Part shown: piece by piece, positions 22,103 through 34,506 of the stretch
Layout of the letters: each line of letters opens with the position of its first letter
Numbering within the stretch: position 1 is the first letter of the stretch
Assembly: GCA_015499995.1 (NCBI GenBank)
Contig: JADNRV010000050.1
Span: 248,001-312,000 of the forward strand
Direction: 5' to 3'
From: Flammula alnicola
Taxonomy: Eukaryota > Basidiomycota > Agaricomycetes > Agaricales > Strophariaceae
DNA length: 64,000 nt
Translations under genes and position numbers: made by a program
The notes under the pieces: model-generated
Databases searched by the model: none
Told to the model about the DNA's origin: nothing
The model's input: the letters and a program-made list of their open reading frames with translations, nothing else

Positions 22103-25059
22103 TCAACGTTTCCCAACAACCTCAATCATTACTCTCGCAACGCATGCCCCGTCTCTCTCCGCAAATACGCCTATACTCCTCTCCCCAATGTCCCGGAACG
22201 TCGCCACACCAGACAGCTCGAGCACCCCCTTCGTGCTAATCCCATTCAAATTCGGGTGTATAAACTTCGGCAGCGGCTGCCCAGATATCAGCTTGACATA
22301 GTACCCCCGTGTCTGCCCCGGTGTCGACGCGGACGGGATGGGCACGCGAAACTTGAACCTCTCCCCCGTCCTAACCAAAACCTTCATCCCAGAATCCGCA
22401 TTGCCACCTGACTTGTTTCCCAGATGAGAAGACTCCAAAGACGTAAAGGAAGAACGGACATTCGACGTCGCTGGCGACGAGCCGCTTCCACTCCCCGTTG
22501 CCGTTCCAGAACCGCGATGGACAGTCAGCTGGTCCGCGCCCAAAGACCGCACATAGTGCATCCCGATCGACAGCTCGTCGCTCGTCGCACTCGCCTTCAT
22601 CGTCCCTTCCTCGACGATCACATTCATGTCCGTAGAGTCCACTTTACACACTTTCGCGCTCTGGCTGGTGATCCTGTTCCCCACAAACCCCGCGCCGTGA
22701 TGAGCACTCGGAGCGCCAATGACTTGCGGAACAGGGACAGGCACCCGGGTCGAGCTCGTGAACGGAACCAGCCGAGGTCGCGTAGGCGGACCCATGGGCG
22801 CCTCCACTTCGGCCACCGACTCGCCCTCGCCCGAGAGCCCACTGCGATAGCTGCCCCTAAAAATATCGGATGAAAATGAGTCTTGGCATTCATCGTTTAC
22901 GAATAATTAACTTACCCCACCGAGCCCGTAGAAACCTGTCTAACCAAGAGTCCATCATTAAAATGCACCTGTGCTTGAAGATTCCTCGGAGGCGCGAAGT
23001 CCGCGCGTCTGCGTGGAATAGAATGCTCAGCGGTCGACGCAGACGGCGACCCCGTCAACAACGTGCTTCCAGGCCGACTGGGCGGCAGCATATCGTCAAA
23101 CGGATTCTCCGGCGAGTTAGGGACGACCATATGCTCAGACTGGACATTCCCTCGCGTCGACGCCACGAGGATCGGCTTGCCGATCATAGGGCGAGGATGG
23201 GGCGGGCGTTGTTTGCGTGCATACTTGTCGCTGACGCGCCGTACCGTCTCCTTAATCCTCGACAGGAACTCCTTCTTGCTCATGACGCCCGGACTAAGTG
23301 GATCATGGTCCGCGTACCCCTCGTACTGCTGACTCCGTTCCGAGACGCGTCGCAGATCCAAGCCGGCGGAACGGGACCGGCATGCTCCCATAGGTCTCCG
23401 ACAGCGGCGACCGCGAACGATTGAGGTTCGGCGAGAACGTCAGGTCTCCAACCCGCTCGATGACGCGTGTGCCGCGGGGCTGAGGGTCAGGCCGTACCAC
23501 CGTCTGTCCTTCTCGCTCCACGCGTGCCTGCCCTCCTCGCCCAGCACCGCCGTGTCCTCGACCCGCGCCCACCGCCGGACGAGCGCGAATATGCCGGCGA
23601 GCAGCACAGGCCGCCTATCATCCCAAACGTCAGCACCAGGGCCAGAACGAGCTTCTTATGTGCCGCCGTCGCGAGCCCGCTGGGATGCGTCGGCGCGAGG
23701 ACTTGGTGTTGCCCGTGTCGGCGATGTAGATGTCGAGGCTCGTGTGGGACGTCGAGTGCGTAACGTGCGAGTAGGCCGTGAAGGTGACGGTTACGTGGTC
23801 GACGGCGACTCGTAGTCGTCCGGGACGGTTCCAGTTAAATTGGTACTGGCCTCATCGAACCGCAGGAAATTCGCAGCTGTGGGAGGCTCGAACGACACCG
23901 AGATGGTTGTTCATTGGAACCAGCGTTTGCAGTAGGAGAGAACCACTGCTGCAGGTTGAATTGTATCTGACCTCCCTTGGAGACGTTGCGAGCTGGCAAG
24001 TCGGGCATGACAAAGTATGACTCCACCAGCTGCAGAGAAACCGTGTCTCGAGCGTCTGATTGAAGATTGTGTCAATTTACGGGAGGACGGGACTGGGGTC
24101 CGTGATATTATTCCCTGGTGTACCAGACAAGTTCGACTAGGAGCGTCGTATCGCAGCCAGCTGTATGCGGAGACATCAATCTCCAATGACGAGATATTGA
24201 AGGCTGGAACGGCTCGCCGTCCACCTGGACACCCGTGAAGTCGGCAGGCGACAGAAGACTGACAATGAACTGGTCGCAGACGTAACATTAATCGTCGGCA
24301 GAGAAGGGGCCGCCAAAGAGAGCTCGTGGTCCGCCAGTACCACGTCGAACGCGACCTTGGCTGCAGTATATCCTCCTGATCGGAGGCGTGTAGATTAAAA
24401 GGAATCAGCAGGGTGAGGTACCTCATCAGCGGGTGGTATCACCCCATCCAAAGTGACGGTCTTGGAATTAAACACCATGTAATCTGGGATGGCGGAGCCG
24501 TTGGCTAGCCGGAGCTCATAGAAGACATTCTTCCCTCCCGGAGAGACAAAAGTATCGCTCTCGAAGCCGATACTGAAAGACCACTTGCGCGGGATCCGGA
24601 GCGTAGGATTCTCGGTGCCGATCGCAGATTGGGCCGCAGAAAGAAGACCGAGGCAAGGGAGCTACTGTTCGGATTGAATTGGTCCGCGACTGGGAGGCTC
24701 AAAGTCGGCGGGGCCACGTCCGTAACGCAAAGGCTGAACCGAGAGGAAGTAGAAGAACCAGAGGCATGAGCAGTGACAGTGATTTCGGGGTAGCCTGCGT
24801 CGTCTGCGGACGGTGTACCATGGAACGTCTGCGATGCATCATCAAAGGCCAGCCAGGCAGGTAGCGAGGACGTCGTATATCTGAGCGGTCCATCCGTAGA
24901 AATAAAAGTAGCAGGAGAAAACGTCCAGGAGAAAGGTTGGTTGACCCTGGCGATTAAAGGAAGTTGGTCGTCCAGAGATTCAACTACAGTGACTGACGGG
25001 GACGTAGAAAAGACAGAAGCCGTCAGGAAGGCCAGGAAATATAAAAGAACGAAAGTCAT
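22103..25059 (-). CDS. Axl2-like cadherin-fold type I membrane protein, frame repeatedly broken in this sequence
   Basis: The start at 25059 gives a signal peptide (VLLYFLAFLTASVFS), then two cadherin-like (CADG) repeats recognisable by LPAWLAFDDASQTFHGTP and, later, WLRYD and FLRFDEASTNLTGTVP. A membrane helix lies near 23560-23640 (KKLVLALVLTFGMIGGL, continuing LLAGIFALV after a one-base shift) and a long Ser/Pro-rich cytoplasmic tail ends at 22103. Fungal Axl2/Bud10 proteins mark cortical sites for axial growth and interact with septin-associated factors. The 5' half and membrane region (23.4-24.7 kb) switch frame many times, each switch fixed by one extra base, for example near 24615, 24412, 24375, 24283 and 24205. 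The 3' exons (22.1-23.4 kb) are open. I read this as a real gene in error-prone sequence, or else a very recent pseudogene. Confidence 0.7.
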
Positions 25060-25466
25060 AGGATCTTGTGTTGGGCGGGAAAGCGTTCAATACGAACCGG
25101 AGGACGTGTCGGCCAGCGAGTTCACTTCGAGCACAGAGAAGTCGACACGGAGGTGACCATATCCAGAAGTGGATATAATATAAAACGATCAACACACCAC
25201 AACATCGCGCTAACCGTCCCGCCAAATCGTCATCATGCGTCATAAGGGAATTATTCATTTCATCCGCGGTACTAAGCCAAAAGTCGGTATTCTAGGCAAG
25301 GCAAGTTGAATTGTACTGTGAAAGGTGTGGTAATTGTAATGTGGGAATCCATGAGACAAGGGAGAGAGGACGAGGAGAGAGAAAGAAAGAAAGAAAGCAA
25401 TGTACTAGTAGACAAGGAAACGACCAACTGAAATAAGGACATGATAGTAAAGACAAATTAAAATCT
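25060..25466. other. Spacer upstream of the Axl2-like gene
   Basis: Both neighbours are on the minus strand. This holds the Axl2-like promoter and the importin 3' UTR. A short GAAA-rich microsatellite lies at about 25378-25400. No gene seen. Confidence 0.5.
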
Positions 25467-28400
25467 CTATGCGCCGGGTAGGAACACCCCGAGGCTTGCT
25501 GCCCGACCTTCGCTGGCTCTTCTTGGTTGATCAAAGCAATCAGGTGGATAAGCTCAGCCCGAATCTCGTCTCCAATCTGGTCAGTCCACTTGGGTCCAAG
25601 ACGTGTGCGAACACAGGTAGGAGTCGGTCCATGTACGGATACAGAACCGCGCCGTTCGTCTTGAACAGGTGGAACAAAGCACGGAACACCGGGCGATTTT
25701 CGAGGTAGTCGTTCTTCAACGGCAGAGCGTCACGAAGATAGGAAGGACCTGGTCGAGGGGGACGGCCGCGGTGTTGCGGACGATGAGGCGTCCGACGCAC
25801 CGGCGGCGTTGTCCTTGGCGTTCAGGCGGGCAGCAGGGGCCTGGGCAGGCACGACGAACAACGGTCGGAGAGCGCCGAGGAGTTGGAAGTATGAGGTGAA
25901 AGATCGACTTCTGAGAACTCGACAAGGAGACCGATGGCGAACGCTGCGTTGCTCAGGACTTCGTTCTCGGAATCACCAAGGGCACGGTAGAAGAGCTCCA
26001 AGAGCTCCTGGGTACGAGGGGTAATAGCGCCCTTCATGCCCGAGATTATTTCAGCAAGGCAGCCGATGGCGGCCGAGCGGTCGCTGAGCGAGCGGTTCTT
26101 TTTCTATAAAAAATAGGTGTCAGATAAAAAAAATTGCTTGTAGCAGAGAAGCTTTGACATACGTAGTATTTGGAGATAAGAGGGAAGAAGGTGACGAAGG
26201 CCTGGTAGAAATCCGGACCGAAAGCATTGGCTAATGCAGCAACAAGGTCGCCAGCAGAGGAGATCAAAACAGAGTCGTACTCGGCTTGGTCTTCAGGGGC
26301 CTCCTCTTCTTCATCCTGATCAGGATCTTGTTGGCAGAAGGCCTTCTGTTCCAAGATCTGCATGGCGATGCTACAGATGCGTTCGTAGTCTGGTCGGAGA
26401 AGGGAGTAAATAAATGATGCAGAGAGTTTAGAAGCAAGATACGCACGTGTTCCAACGAACCCTGGACCAATCTTGTTGATGGTCTCCGCAAGACCGATAC
26501 ACAGAGAAGCGGCAACAGATCTGCAATAGTGAATGAAGGTCAGAAATATTCGAGACAAGATATTTTGAGAACGAAAATCAGAAAAATATTATTTGTTGGT
26601 CACATTGCCAGAGGCTCGAAGTGAGCTGAGTTATGGTTTTTCATCAAGGAAAGACCGCGAAAGGCCGAGGATGTAAAGCAAAACCATTTTCGTGAATAGC
26701 ACTCACTTGTTATCTTCAGTCTCGTACATCTCAAGAAGAGGAGTCATAGCATGGTTGATGAGTTCCTGGACCTGGGGTTGTAAGACAGTAGGCTAAAAAA
26801 AAGACATCAGTATCGAACGACATCCTATCGCACAAGTACTCACAGAGTTGGCTCCTGCAACCCACTCTTCATGGTCACTCAAATCGTAGAAAGTCCTGAC
26901 GATCTCCAAGAGAGAGTCGGTGGCGCTCTTCCTGATGCCCTCGTAGTAGTGAGGAAGCATGGCAAGGAGCTCAAGCGTGCAAGGCTCGACGAAGGGCAGG
27001 AAGTGGATCTGGGTGGCAGCGAAGAGCGATCCAATGGTGTCAGCTGCGATCTCCTTCTCGACGGCAATGGCGCTGTTGACGTCCATCATCTTGTCAAGGT
27101 CGATGTCCTCGAGCTCGACAGAGGGGTTTCCGTTGACGTCTGTTCCGCGTTCACGGTGATGGCGTTGGCAGGAGACGATCCAGATGCGAAAGCAGAGGCA
27201 GCATCAGCGACAGAAACTGGGAATCAAGGCGTCAATACTGTAAAATAAAGATAGGATGCAAGGTAGCTTACTGTCAAGGGATTCCTCGCCTTGCTCAGCC
27301 TGTTTGCAGCTTGCGAGAAGAGGAGGCACGACCTGGGGCAAGTAAGGCGCGAACTCCTCGCCGAACACGCGAGCCATAACTCCGAAGAAAAGGAAACTGC
27401 ACTCGCGGAGCCTGGCACTGCCCATCTCGCATCCTTGGAATGCATGTTTCATCATATCAGGGAAGTAAGGGCGGAAGACCTCCTTGCCAACTGCCTCAGA
27501 GAACGTGCCAATGGCATCCATGGTGATGCCGCGGAGCTCTGTCTCCTCGCCCTCGCCGGTAAGCGTTAAGAAGTGGGCGAGGTGATTCATGGTGGGCTGG
27601 AAGTAGGGAAGGAAGCGCTCCTTGGAGGCATGCGCGGCGCTGCCGATGGCGCCGGTGACGACTGCCTTCACTGAAATAGGAGCAGTCTCGAGGAGACCAG
27701 CGAGGCGTTCCATGATGAGCTGGAGGTACTGATCGATGGTATCATGAAGAATTTCCAACAAGGCATCGAGAGCGGTGCATGCAGTTCGTTGAGTAGCAGG
27801 GTCGTTGATGAGGTTCATGATGCTCTACGAATGGACGTGAATATCAATGTCATCTGGAGGAATAAGTGATGTGGACTTACTGGAACAAGAATGGCGTGCT
27901 TGGGCGCACACTCGTCTTCGAGCCACTCGCAGAGGCAGCTAACGGCAATGCAAGTACCCTTCCTGACACTGGCATCTGAATCTTGCAGACCAGCCTCAAT
28001 GATGGGCCAAACTTCGCCCATGAGGGGGGTCATGAACTCGCTGCATCCTTCAACGCAAACGCCGAGAGCGAGAACCGCGCCACGACGGAAGTTGGGGTCT
28101 GGCGAAGTGAAATATTGGACAATGAGAGCTCGGAGAGCAGGGAAGACCTGGGTGGGTGGCAAGTTTGTGGCGAGTCCGTCGATGATACGGAGAGCAGACT
28201 ATGGTAGAAAATTAATGAGAAAAAAAAATCATTTAAAAAAGCGTGAAAGGCGGCGTACGCGAGATGGAGCATCATCGTCAATATCTTCAGGTTCCTCCTC
28301 AGTAGTAATGGGCATGAGACCCTCTAAGATGGCAGGAGCAAGGTTTTGGCTTTGAATCTTGGATTTTTTGCTGAAAAAAAAAGGATGAGTAGCTTGCCCC

Positions 28401-29685
28401 AGGTGACTATAAGAGATATGCTCACTATTGAACGGTCCAGTTCAGGGCATTCAGGGCAAGAACACGCAATTCGTTATCGAAACCACGATTGGCACCGCAC
28501 TGCAGAAGGAACTGCACCAACTCGGGTATATGCTTGCCCAAAATGGGTACTTCCTGTAGTTGAATTTAAGATTACGAATAAGATATGAGGTAAAAGTAAC
28601 GTACAAGGATGAGAAGGGTCTCCAAAACATCAAACAATTGCCGAGCACCGGCTTCGTTACCGGCTTCAACAGCTTGACCGATAACTTGGATCATGGAAGG
28701 GAGAAGGGCTTGGAAAGATTTCTAAGAGATGGCGAGTCAGGAATCGGAACATTCATCGAGGCGAAGCAAACGCACGAGCTCGGCCTTGTCATCTGAGTCG
28801 ATGTATTGAGCAACAACACCAAGGGACCTATATCACAAGTTAGGGTGTGAAAAGAAAAAAAGAAATTTTTTCGCCGATATACCTGACGGTGGTGATGCGA
28901 ACTTCGATGCTCTCTGGGTCAGCAAGGAGCCCCTGGAAAAGCTCGAAAAGACCGGGTAAATGTGACTGGAATCCCTCGACGATGCTCTCGAGAACAGTGA
29001 ACAGGATGAAGGATCCGACTTCACGGTGTGCCACTTGCGATGACATACAAGTTTGTTGCAAGAAAGGGAGGAGTTGGTTCCATGTGCCTTGAGGAACCTC
29101 GATGGTAGCAATAGCAGCAATTACGCGTGCAGCGGAATGGCGAACGAGGTTGCTGGGTGAAGATCGAGAGATGAAAAGATGAACGGGGATAGGAGAAGAT
29201 GCACACTCACTTTGGCTCGGCCAAGATGAGCTCAGGAAGTTTTGCCTTGATCTCTTCACGTTCATTTTGGGGCAGGAGAGTCCAGAGGTTGCCACTGTTT
29301 TGCGCGACGCGTTTTCTCAGTTCAACGGCCGCAAGTTGACGAACCTGTGAGGTATAAGTGAGATTGAACAACATCATGTGGATCAGGACTGACAGAAAAT
29401 TCCGGAGAGCTCGCGAGGATGCTTGCGAGAGCCGATATGCAAGCTGGATTCTTGTAGTATTCCTGGTTGAGCTGAGCAGTGGCCTAGATGATGCACGGAA
29501 TAAGTTTCAGGAATGACCCAACACGAAAAGAATCATCATACAGCTTTCAACAGAGTAGTATCATTTGAAGTCGTCTGAAGGAGGAGATTGTGCAGAGACT
29601 GCACGTAATTAGGCTAGAAAAAGATCGAAACGCGATCAGCAACGAGAGATGGAAGGATATAGAGGAAACAGGCGCGTACATCCAT
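25467..29685 (-). CDS. Importin beta-like karyopherin, importin-4/Kap123 type
   Basis: Exon 1 is six bases (ATGGAT, 29685-29680), joined to NYVQSLHNLLLQTTSNDTTLL. Many short introns follow. The HEAT-repeat solenoid is clear: VRQ-type helices, then LVRHSAARVIAAIATIEVP, EVRITTVR, LNALNWTVQYKKSKIQ, PNFRRGAVLALGVCVEGCSE, ATQRTACTALDALLEILHD and ELRGITMDAIGTFSEAVGKE. An acidic loop DPDQDEEEEAPEDQAEYD lies near 26310. Kap123/importin-4 carries ribosomal proteins and histones into the nucleus, releasing them on Ran-GTP. Most exons are intact. The last 430 bp contain at least four one-base frame breaks (near 25890, 25800, 25741 and 25588) although the encoded residues (LDQVLP, ENRPVFRALFHLFKTNGAV, IRAELIHLIALINQEEPAKV) are conserved-looking. 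The exact stop is uncertain; 25467 assumes one further shift. Confidence 0.85.
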
Positions 29686-30100
29686 CTGAGAGGTCGTTAA
29701 AAAGGAGAGAAGAAGAGGATGGGTGAGAGGAGTCGGAGGGAGAGGAGCAAAGACTGATTAAGCTCGAGACAAGCCACACAAATTTTTTGGTCGGAGTTTA
29801 TCAGTTGGCCAGATCGGGACTATTACAGTTAAAGCGCATGCTCTGCTCATGTCATCTTGACAAAAACACCCAATTCACCTCCTGCGCTGCCCTGCTTCAT
29901 ACAACTTCTAGGCAATCTCATTTCTCTCTGTCAACCATTTCTTATCGTCGACGTGAGGCATCCGCATCATGACACTCCCTGCCTATAGTTTCTCGGATAT
30001 TTGTTGTTTTGCTGTCTTTTTGTGTGCTTTTCACAATAATGAACCCCTCATTGGGCCATCCATGCCCTTTGCCCAAGAGATACCCTTCGCTTCCAGGGCC
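29686..30100. other. Importin promoter region
   Basis: Upstream flank of the importin gene up to the start of the left 0.64 kb repeat. Short frames only. Confidence 0.5.
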
Positions 30101-30733
30101 TGGGGCCGGACCTCGCATCCTCAGCAACTCTTTGTACATGATCACATGTAATTGGCACACTTATATTTGTCGAGTCCCTCGCTTCAGCATTTCGGTCAGT
30201 AAAGGCTGGGATTCGTGGACAACACGACTTATTCTATTCGCTTATGCGCTTTGATTTTTCTGACAGCACGCGCTCAAGGCCTGCTTGGCTGAACAGCTGC
30301 GTGAATGCTGCGAAAACCGGTGCTGGACACAGGCGTTTTAAACCGAGCTTCCCATTATTTAACTGCTGGCGCTGAGCTCGGGCGCCAAAACTTTCCGGGG
30401 CTGCAGGACTGGCAAACGTGAAGGTCTAGCCACTAGAATTAAACCTAGCCGCGATTCAGCCTGAGGAGAGATTAAATCTCAATACTCAATTTTGGACTCT
30501 TTCTTTCAGGGACGCACTCGTGCGGATACTAGTCGCCACCGCAGCAGCCTTGAGTCTCCCTGCGCTCGGGTCCCACAGTCAACATAGTGTACTGCCCAGT
30601 TGCGAAGCAAGAGCGTGCGTCTAGACACTTCGGGCAATGTTTGATCAATTCCATATGCTTTACATCATGCGCTGACGAAAAGACATGCGCACTTATGGAA
30701 TAGCGTATGCATATCCAACGGCGTCGGGCTGGA
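30101..30733. repeat. Direct repeat of about 0.64 kb, left copy
   Basis: Matches 34507-35151 in the same orientation along its whole length, with scattered substitutions and small indels. Landmarks: GACCTCGCATCCTCAGCA, CTTTGTACATGATCACATGT, GCTGGGATTCGTGGACAACA and AGAGCGTGCGTCTAGACACT. A minus-strand frame ending at 30529 is kept in both copies, with CLDARSCFAT and LTVGP in common. Confidence 0.9.
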
Positions 30734-30992
30734 ATCTCTAAGGCGCTGTTTATGTTCTCTGGCATCTTTCGATGAGCTTCAGATGAGAGCTGAAGTGAAG
30801 AAGCAATCACAAGCAATATGCGTTAAACCGGCTGAAGTTTTCCCTTCAGTCGTTCAGGTGTGTCACAAGTAACGTTGCTCATGGCTCACTTATCTAAACT
30901 TCCTTTGGAGTTTCCGAGGTGCCTCGAACCTGACAGGGATTTATTTAAAAACCTCTTGCCCAAAATTCCTTGGCGTGTCGGCCTAGGACATA
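30734..30992. other. Spacer between left 0.64 kb repeat and MITE
   Basis: No gene or repeat recognised. Confidence 0.4.
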
Positions 30993-31168
30993 CAGTCGAC
31001 CCCCTCATAACCCATACCTCTGATAACCCATAACCCCTCATATCCCATAGGCTTTAGGGACTACCAAACTGAGATTTACACCAAAACTGACCTCTCATAA
31101 CCCATAACCCCCATAACCCATAGCTTGGGCCGTTCACCGAGGGGTATGGGTTAAGAGAGGTTCGACTG
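30993..31168. mobile_element. MITE of pogo/Tc1-mariner type, 176 bp
   Basis: Terminal inverted repeats: the left end reads CAGTCGACCCCCTCATAACC and the right end, read on the other strand, CAGTCGAACCTCTCTTAACC, matching at 17 of 20 positions and continuing through CCATACC. The element is flanked by TA on both sides (30991-30992 and 31169-31170), as expected for the TA target duplication of this superfamily. The inside holds further ATAACCCATA-like words in both halves and no coding frame, so it is non-autonomous. It lies about 140 bp downstream of the carboxypeptidase gene stop. Confidence 0.88.
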
Positions 31169-31308
31169 TACCCTTCAAATTAACTTTCCAGTACGATACA
31201 GGAATATCATTTTCCACGGGTCCCTTCTATTTTCAAGGCCCTGTCATCGGACGGTCTGTACCAATAAGATTGTGGTTCAAACAAAGTTCCTACATAGCTA
31301 TCAATATC

Positions 31309-33781
31309 TCAAAGGGTCGTGGATTCATCAGCATTGAGAATAAGAGTAGCGAAGAAGCGAATCATCTCCAAGAACGAGTCAACGTCAGTAGCTTTATACC
31401 AGACATCAGGTCAGCATTGTCATCGACCAACAGGCGCATAGATACTTACATTCATTCACAGTGTGGATCCCAGAGAGAGCGTTCTTCGAACTGCCCACAT
31501 TTTGATGGTTATAGCGGAAAATGTGTGGCGAGAGCTTCCAGTAGAAACGCGTATCTATCCAGAAAGAGTCGAAATCAACGAAACACCAAGAGAAAAGAAA
31601 TGTAGTGAAACAGACCTGTATTTCCGGGCATCACACCGGGAGCGACGATGACAGAGTCGGCATCGTTAATAGAGCGGTGTGCGTTATAAGTCGCCCTGAT
31701 CGTGCCAGACAGAAGGTGGTACGGTGCCGCATCATGGTCAGTCGGTGTGATAGGCGCAGGCTCGAGGCCTGCGTTGAATGCGTCGCTCAATGTCAATGAC
31801 CCACTGGCCGGGGCGTCTTCCTCAGAAATCCTGCTTCCGAACGCCTCGTATGTCAAGTTGAATTTGTATCCAAGTTCTTCGAGAAGAGCGGTATCAGCTG
31901 CTTTGACTTCGTCTAGAGAGCTGTTCACGTTCAGTTCCGGGATTACTCCACGTCCAAGATGTAAAAATTTACATACCTGACGACAGAAATGCGATGGTTG
32001 ACGATGGCCCAGGCTTTTTCAGGAAGAGCATTCGATTTCACACCGCCGTGGATGAGATCGATGGCCTGAGTGGTGCCTACCAAGCTGCTGAGAACTCTGT
32101 CTTCGCGGATGAAGGACTGCAGACGATGAAGGGCCTTGTTGGACTGGACAGACTGTTTGATGACCCTGCGCAAATGCGATGGCACATCGTTTGCATGTTG
32201 AGCGACACATTGCAGTGCATCGTAGAAAGGTTCATTTCTTGTCTGTATACCGGTGAAGATGACATATTACTGGTGTAATGAAGATTGGATCGAAGACGTA
32301 CGACTTTGACTTTGTAAGGATTTTTCTCGTAATGAACGAGGAGGGCCGACAGGATTCCGATGCTCTGGAAATGTCGCTCAGCATCGAGCCATAATATTCG
32401 AGGTGCGACCTTACGGTGTGTGATGGAGGAATACTCGAGTGACCACCCGGAGCCGTCACTTCGACGAGGACGTTCAAGAAACCCTTCTCGGCGATTCCAG
32501 GGGTGGCGATGATAGATCCATACTGCTCTATAAATCCGGCTGTAATGGGTGGCACATTAACATTCAGATGTGAACAGGACACAATGACCGCGACTTACAG
32601 CCCTCATCGACGATCATTGCAATACCGTTTTCACCGTAAATGCTCTCGAGATATGGTCCAAGTTTTCCAGCGCCCTGGGTTGAAGTTCAGAACGATTATC
32701 TTTATCTTACGCAGAATTTATTGCAGGCCTACCTGGAATCCACTAGCTTCCTCGTCGAAACCGAAGGATAGCACGACGGTTCTAGTAGGCTGGAATTGAG
32801 CTTCGATGAGCGTCTCGATTGTCGACCTGGTATTAGTGTATTATTTGAGCAAGACGTTGATATTCTAGAGGATTTGGAAAAGCATTACAGAATACCAATC
32901 AACCCGCTCTTGTCGTCGGAACTTCCACGACCCCAGATGCGCTTGCCTGGACAAGAATAATAGGCATAGTCCACAGGTACAGTAATTATAGGTGCATACC
33001 GTCAAAAAATCCTGAGTACGGTGGGTGGGTCCATTGATCGACTGTAGTGGGGTCGACAGGGACGACGTCTAGCATGGAAGACAAATAGCTATGAACAACT
33101 GCGGGTTTTAGGATGTGAACAAGTACCTTGGTGTGCTGCCAGAAGCAGTGGTTTCAGAGACGCGTCCGAGCCCTTCCACTCGTAGTAAAGGCCGTAGGTG
33201 TTAACTTTCTTAACTTAAGAGTTGAATGACTTTAGATAAGAACATGAGCGCCACACAATCAGCGACATCGTGACGCATTAGCTCACACGAGCGGGAATGC
33301 ACTCAAAAGGTAATCGTGGAACGGTCCAAATGCATCCCAACGAGGATCAGTACCGACAGGATCCATATTATCGAACGATTCGGTTCTACATAATTTCGAA
33401 AGAACCCATTATCAGACGAGTTGGATCTTGCAGGGAAAGTAAGGAAAGGACTCACGGTACTCGTACAGCTCCTGCGAGATAGTCGATGGCACTTGCCTGG
33501 AAAGCCGGGGTCCCAATCTTCTCGTTCAACGCATTCCAGAGGTCGGCATTCTTCTCGGGGGTCAGAACATCGGCCTGCGCGCAGCTGGGTGTGCTGAAAA
33601 GATAGAAGTAATCCTGACTTTCGTATACGAGCCGGATGACAAAGTATACCCATAACGCAATGAAGAACTTTGGATGCACGCGATACTTTGCCTTCATCCT
33701 CTCCAGACGAGTAGGCGTAGGAGTCTCGGGCGCGGACGAGGAAGGCAGAATGCCCTCTGTCTTCTCATTAACGAGGGGCAT
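31309..33781 (-). CDS. Carboxypeptidase S-like M20 metallopeptidase (vacuolar)
   Basis: Start ATG at 33781, about nine exons, stop TGA at 31309-31311, roughly 580-600 residues. It has a short cytoplasmic N-terminus, one membrane anchor (FFIALWVYFVIRLVY, about residues 38-52), then the M20 core. Metal ligands are in LAAHQDVVPV, GRGSSDDKSG and GFDEEASG, the dimerisation lid is marked by VTAPGGHSSIPPS, and the last ligand is in GIHTVNE, near 31460. Yeast Cps1 is a zinc enzyme that removes C-terminal residues from peptides in the vacuole and reaches it through the ESCRT pathway as a membrane-anchored precursor; the architecture here is the same. The final intron seems to end in AAAG rather than a pyrimidine-AG. 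The gene is enclosed by two ~0.64 kb direct repeats. Confidence 0.9.
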
Positions 33782-34506
33782 GATGGCGGTGTGAAGAAGG
33801 GAAAATTAGCACCTCCGGGTTTAAATGATGAGATTCCAGCTGTAGATGGTGCACATCTTATCTAGGATGTCCTGATAGCTGGGTGTGAGTAGGATCCCAA
33901 GAGAACGGAGCTCAGCTTCTCTTGGAAAGTAAGGTAGAAGGTATGTAGCTACTAGAAGGGTTGAGTGTAAGGAGCAACCTTACAGCCGTTTTCATAACGA
34001 AAGACGCCTTGGACTTCTGCTTGTTTATAACATGTTTGGTCTTCCCGAGGCTTCTTTGACCTTCCGGCGAAAGGCAACCGGAAGGGCGGCAAGAATTTTG
34101 ACACCTGGTTTTGAGTTTTCCTCAGAGGCTTTGGTCGGCAAGCCCTTCTTTTCTACCAGATCCTCAGATAGTACCGACCATCAGCGCAAACAAGCAGAAT
34201 TTGCAGGGGCCTATCGTATCCTCAGACCTGTGGGAGCTTCGCCATCCAAGTGCGTGACGCAGTTGTACATCACTGTGTCGAATCTCCTGTGCCACCGCAC
34301 GCCGGTTAGGGTTCGCGTTGAGGTTCGCGTTCAAAAGGTCAGTTAGCGTTAGGATTAGGTGCTTATGCTTATCACCCAATTTCAGTACTCTAGTAGTAGA
34401 ATAATCTAATTGGTCAATGAACATGATACCATCTATAGCTAATGCCTTGACCCGAGATCTAGACAATGCTACAAAAGCAATAATATTAAGAGAAAACTTG
34501 AAGAGC
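33782..34506. other. Upstream region of the carboxypeptidase gene
   Basis: Contains the carboxypeptidase promoter. A run of GGTTAGGGTTCGCG-like words lies near 34307-34350. No coding signal. Confidence 0.5.

Noticed and set aside
34300..34350. TTAGGG-containing words that might be an interstitial telomere
   Set aside because: Only a single TTAGGG occurs, mixed with GGTTCGCGTT words; there is no tandem array.
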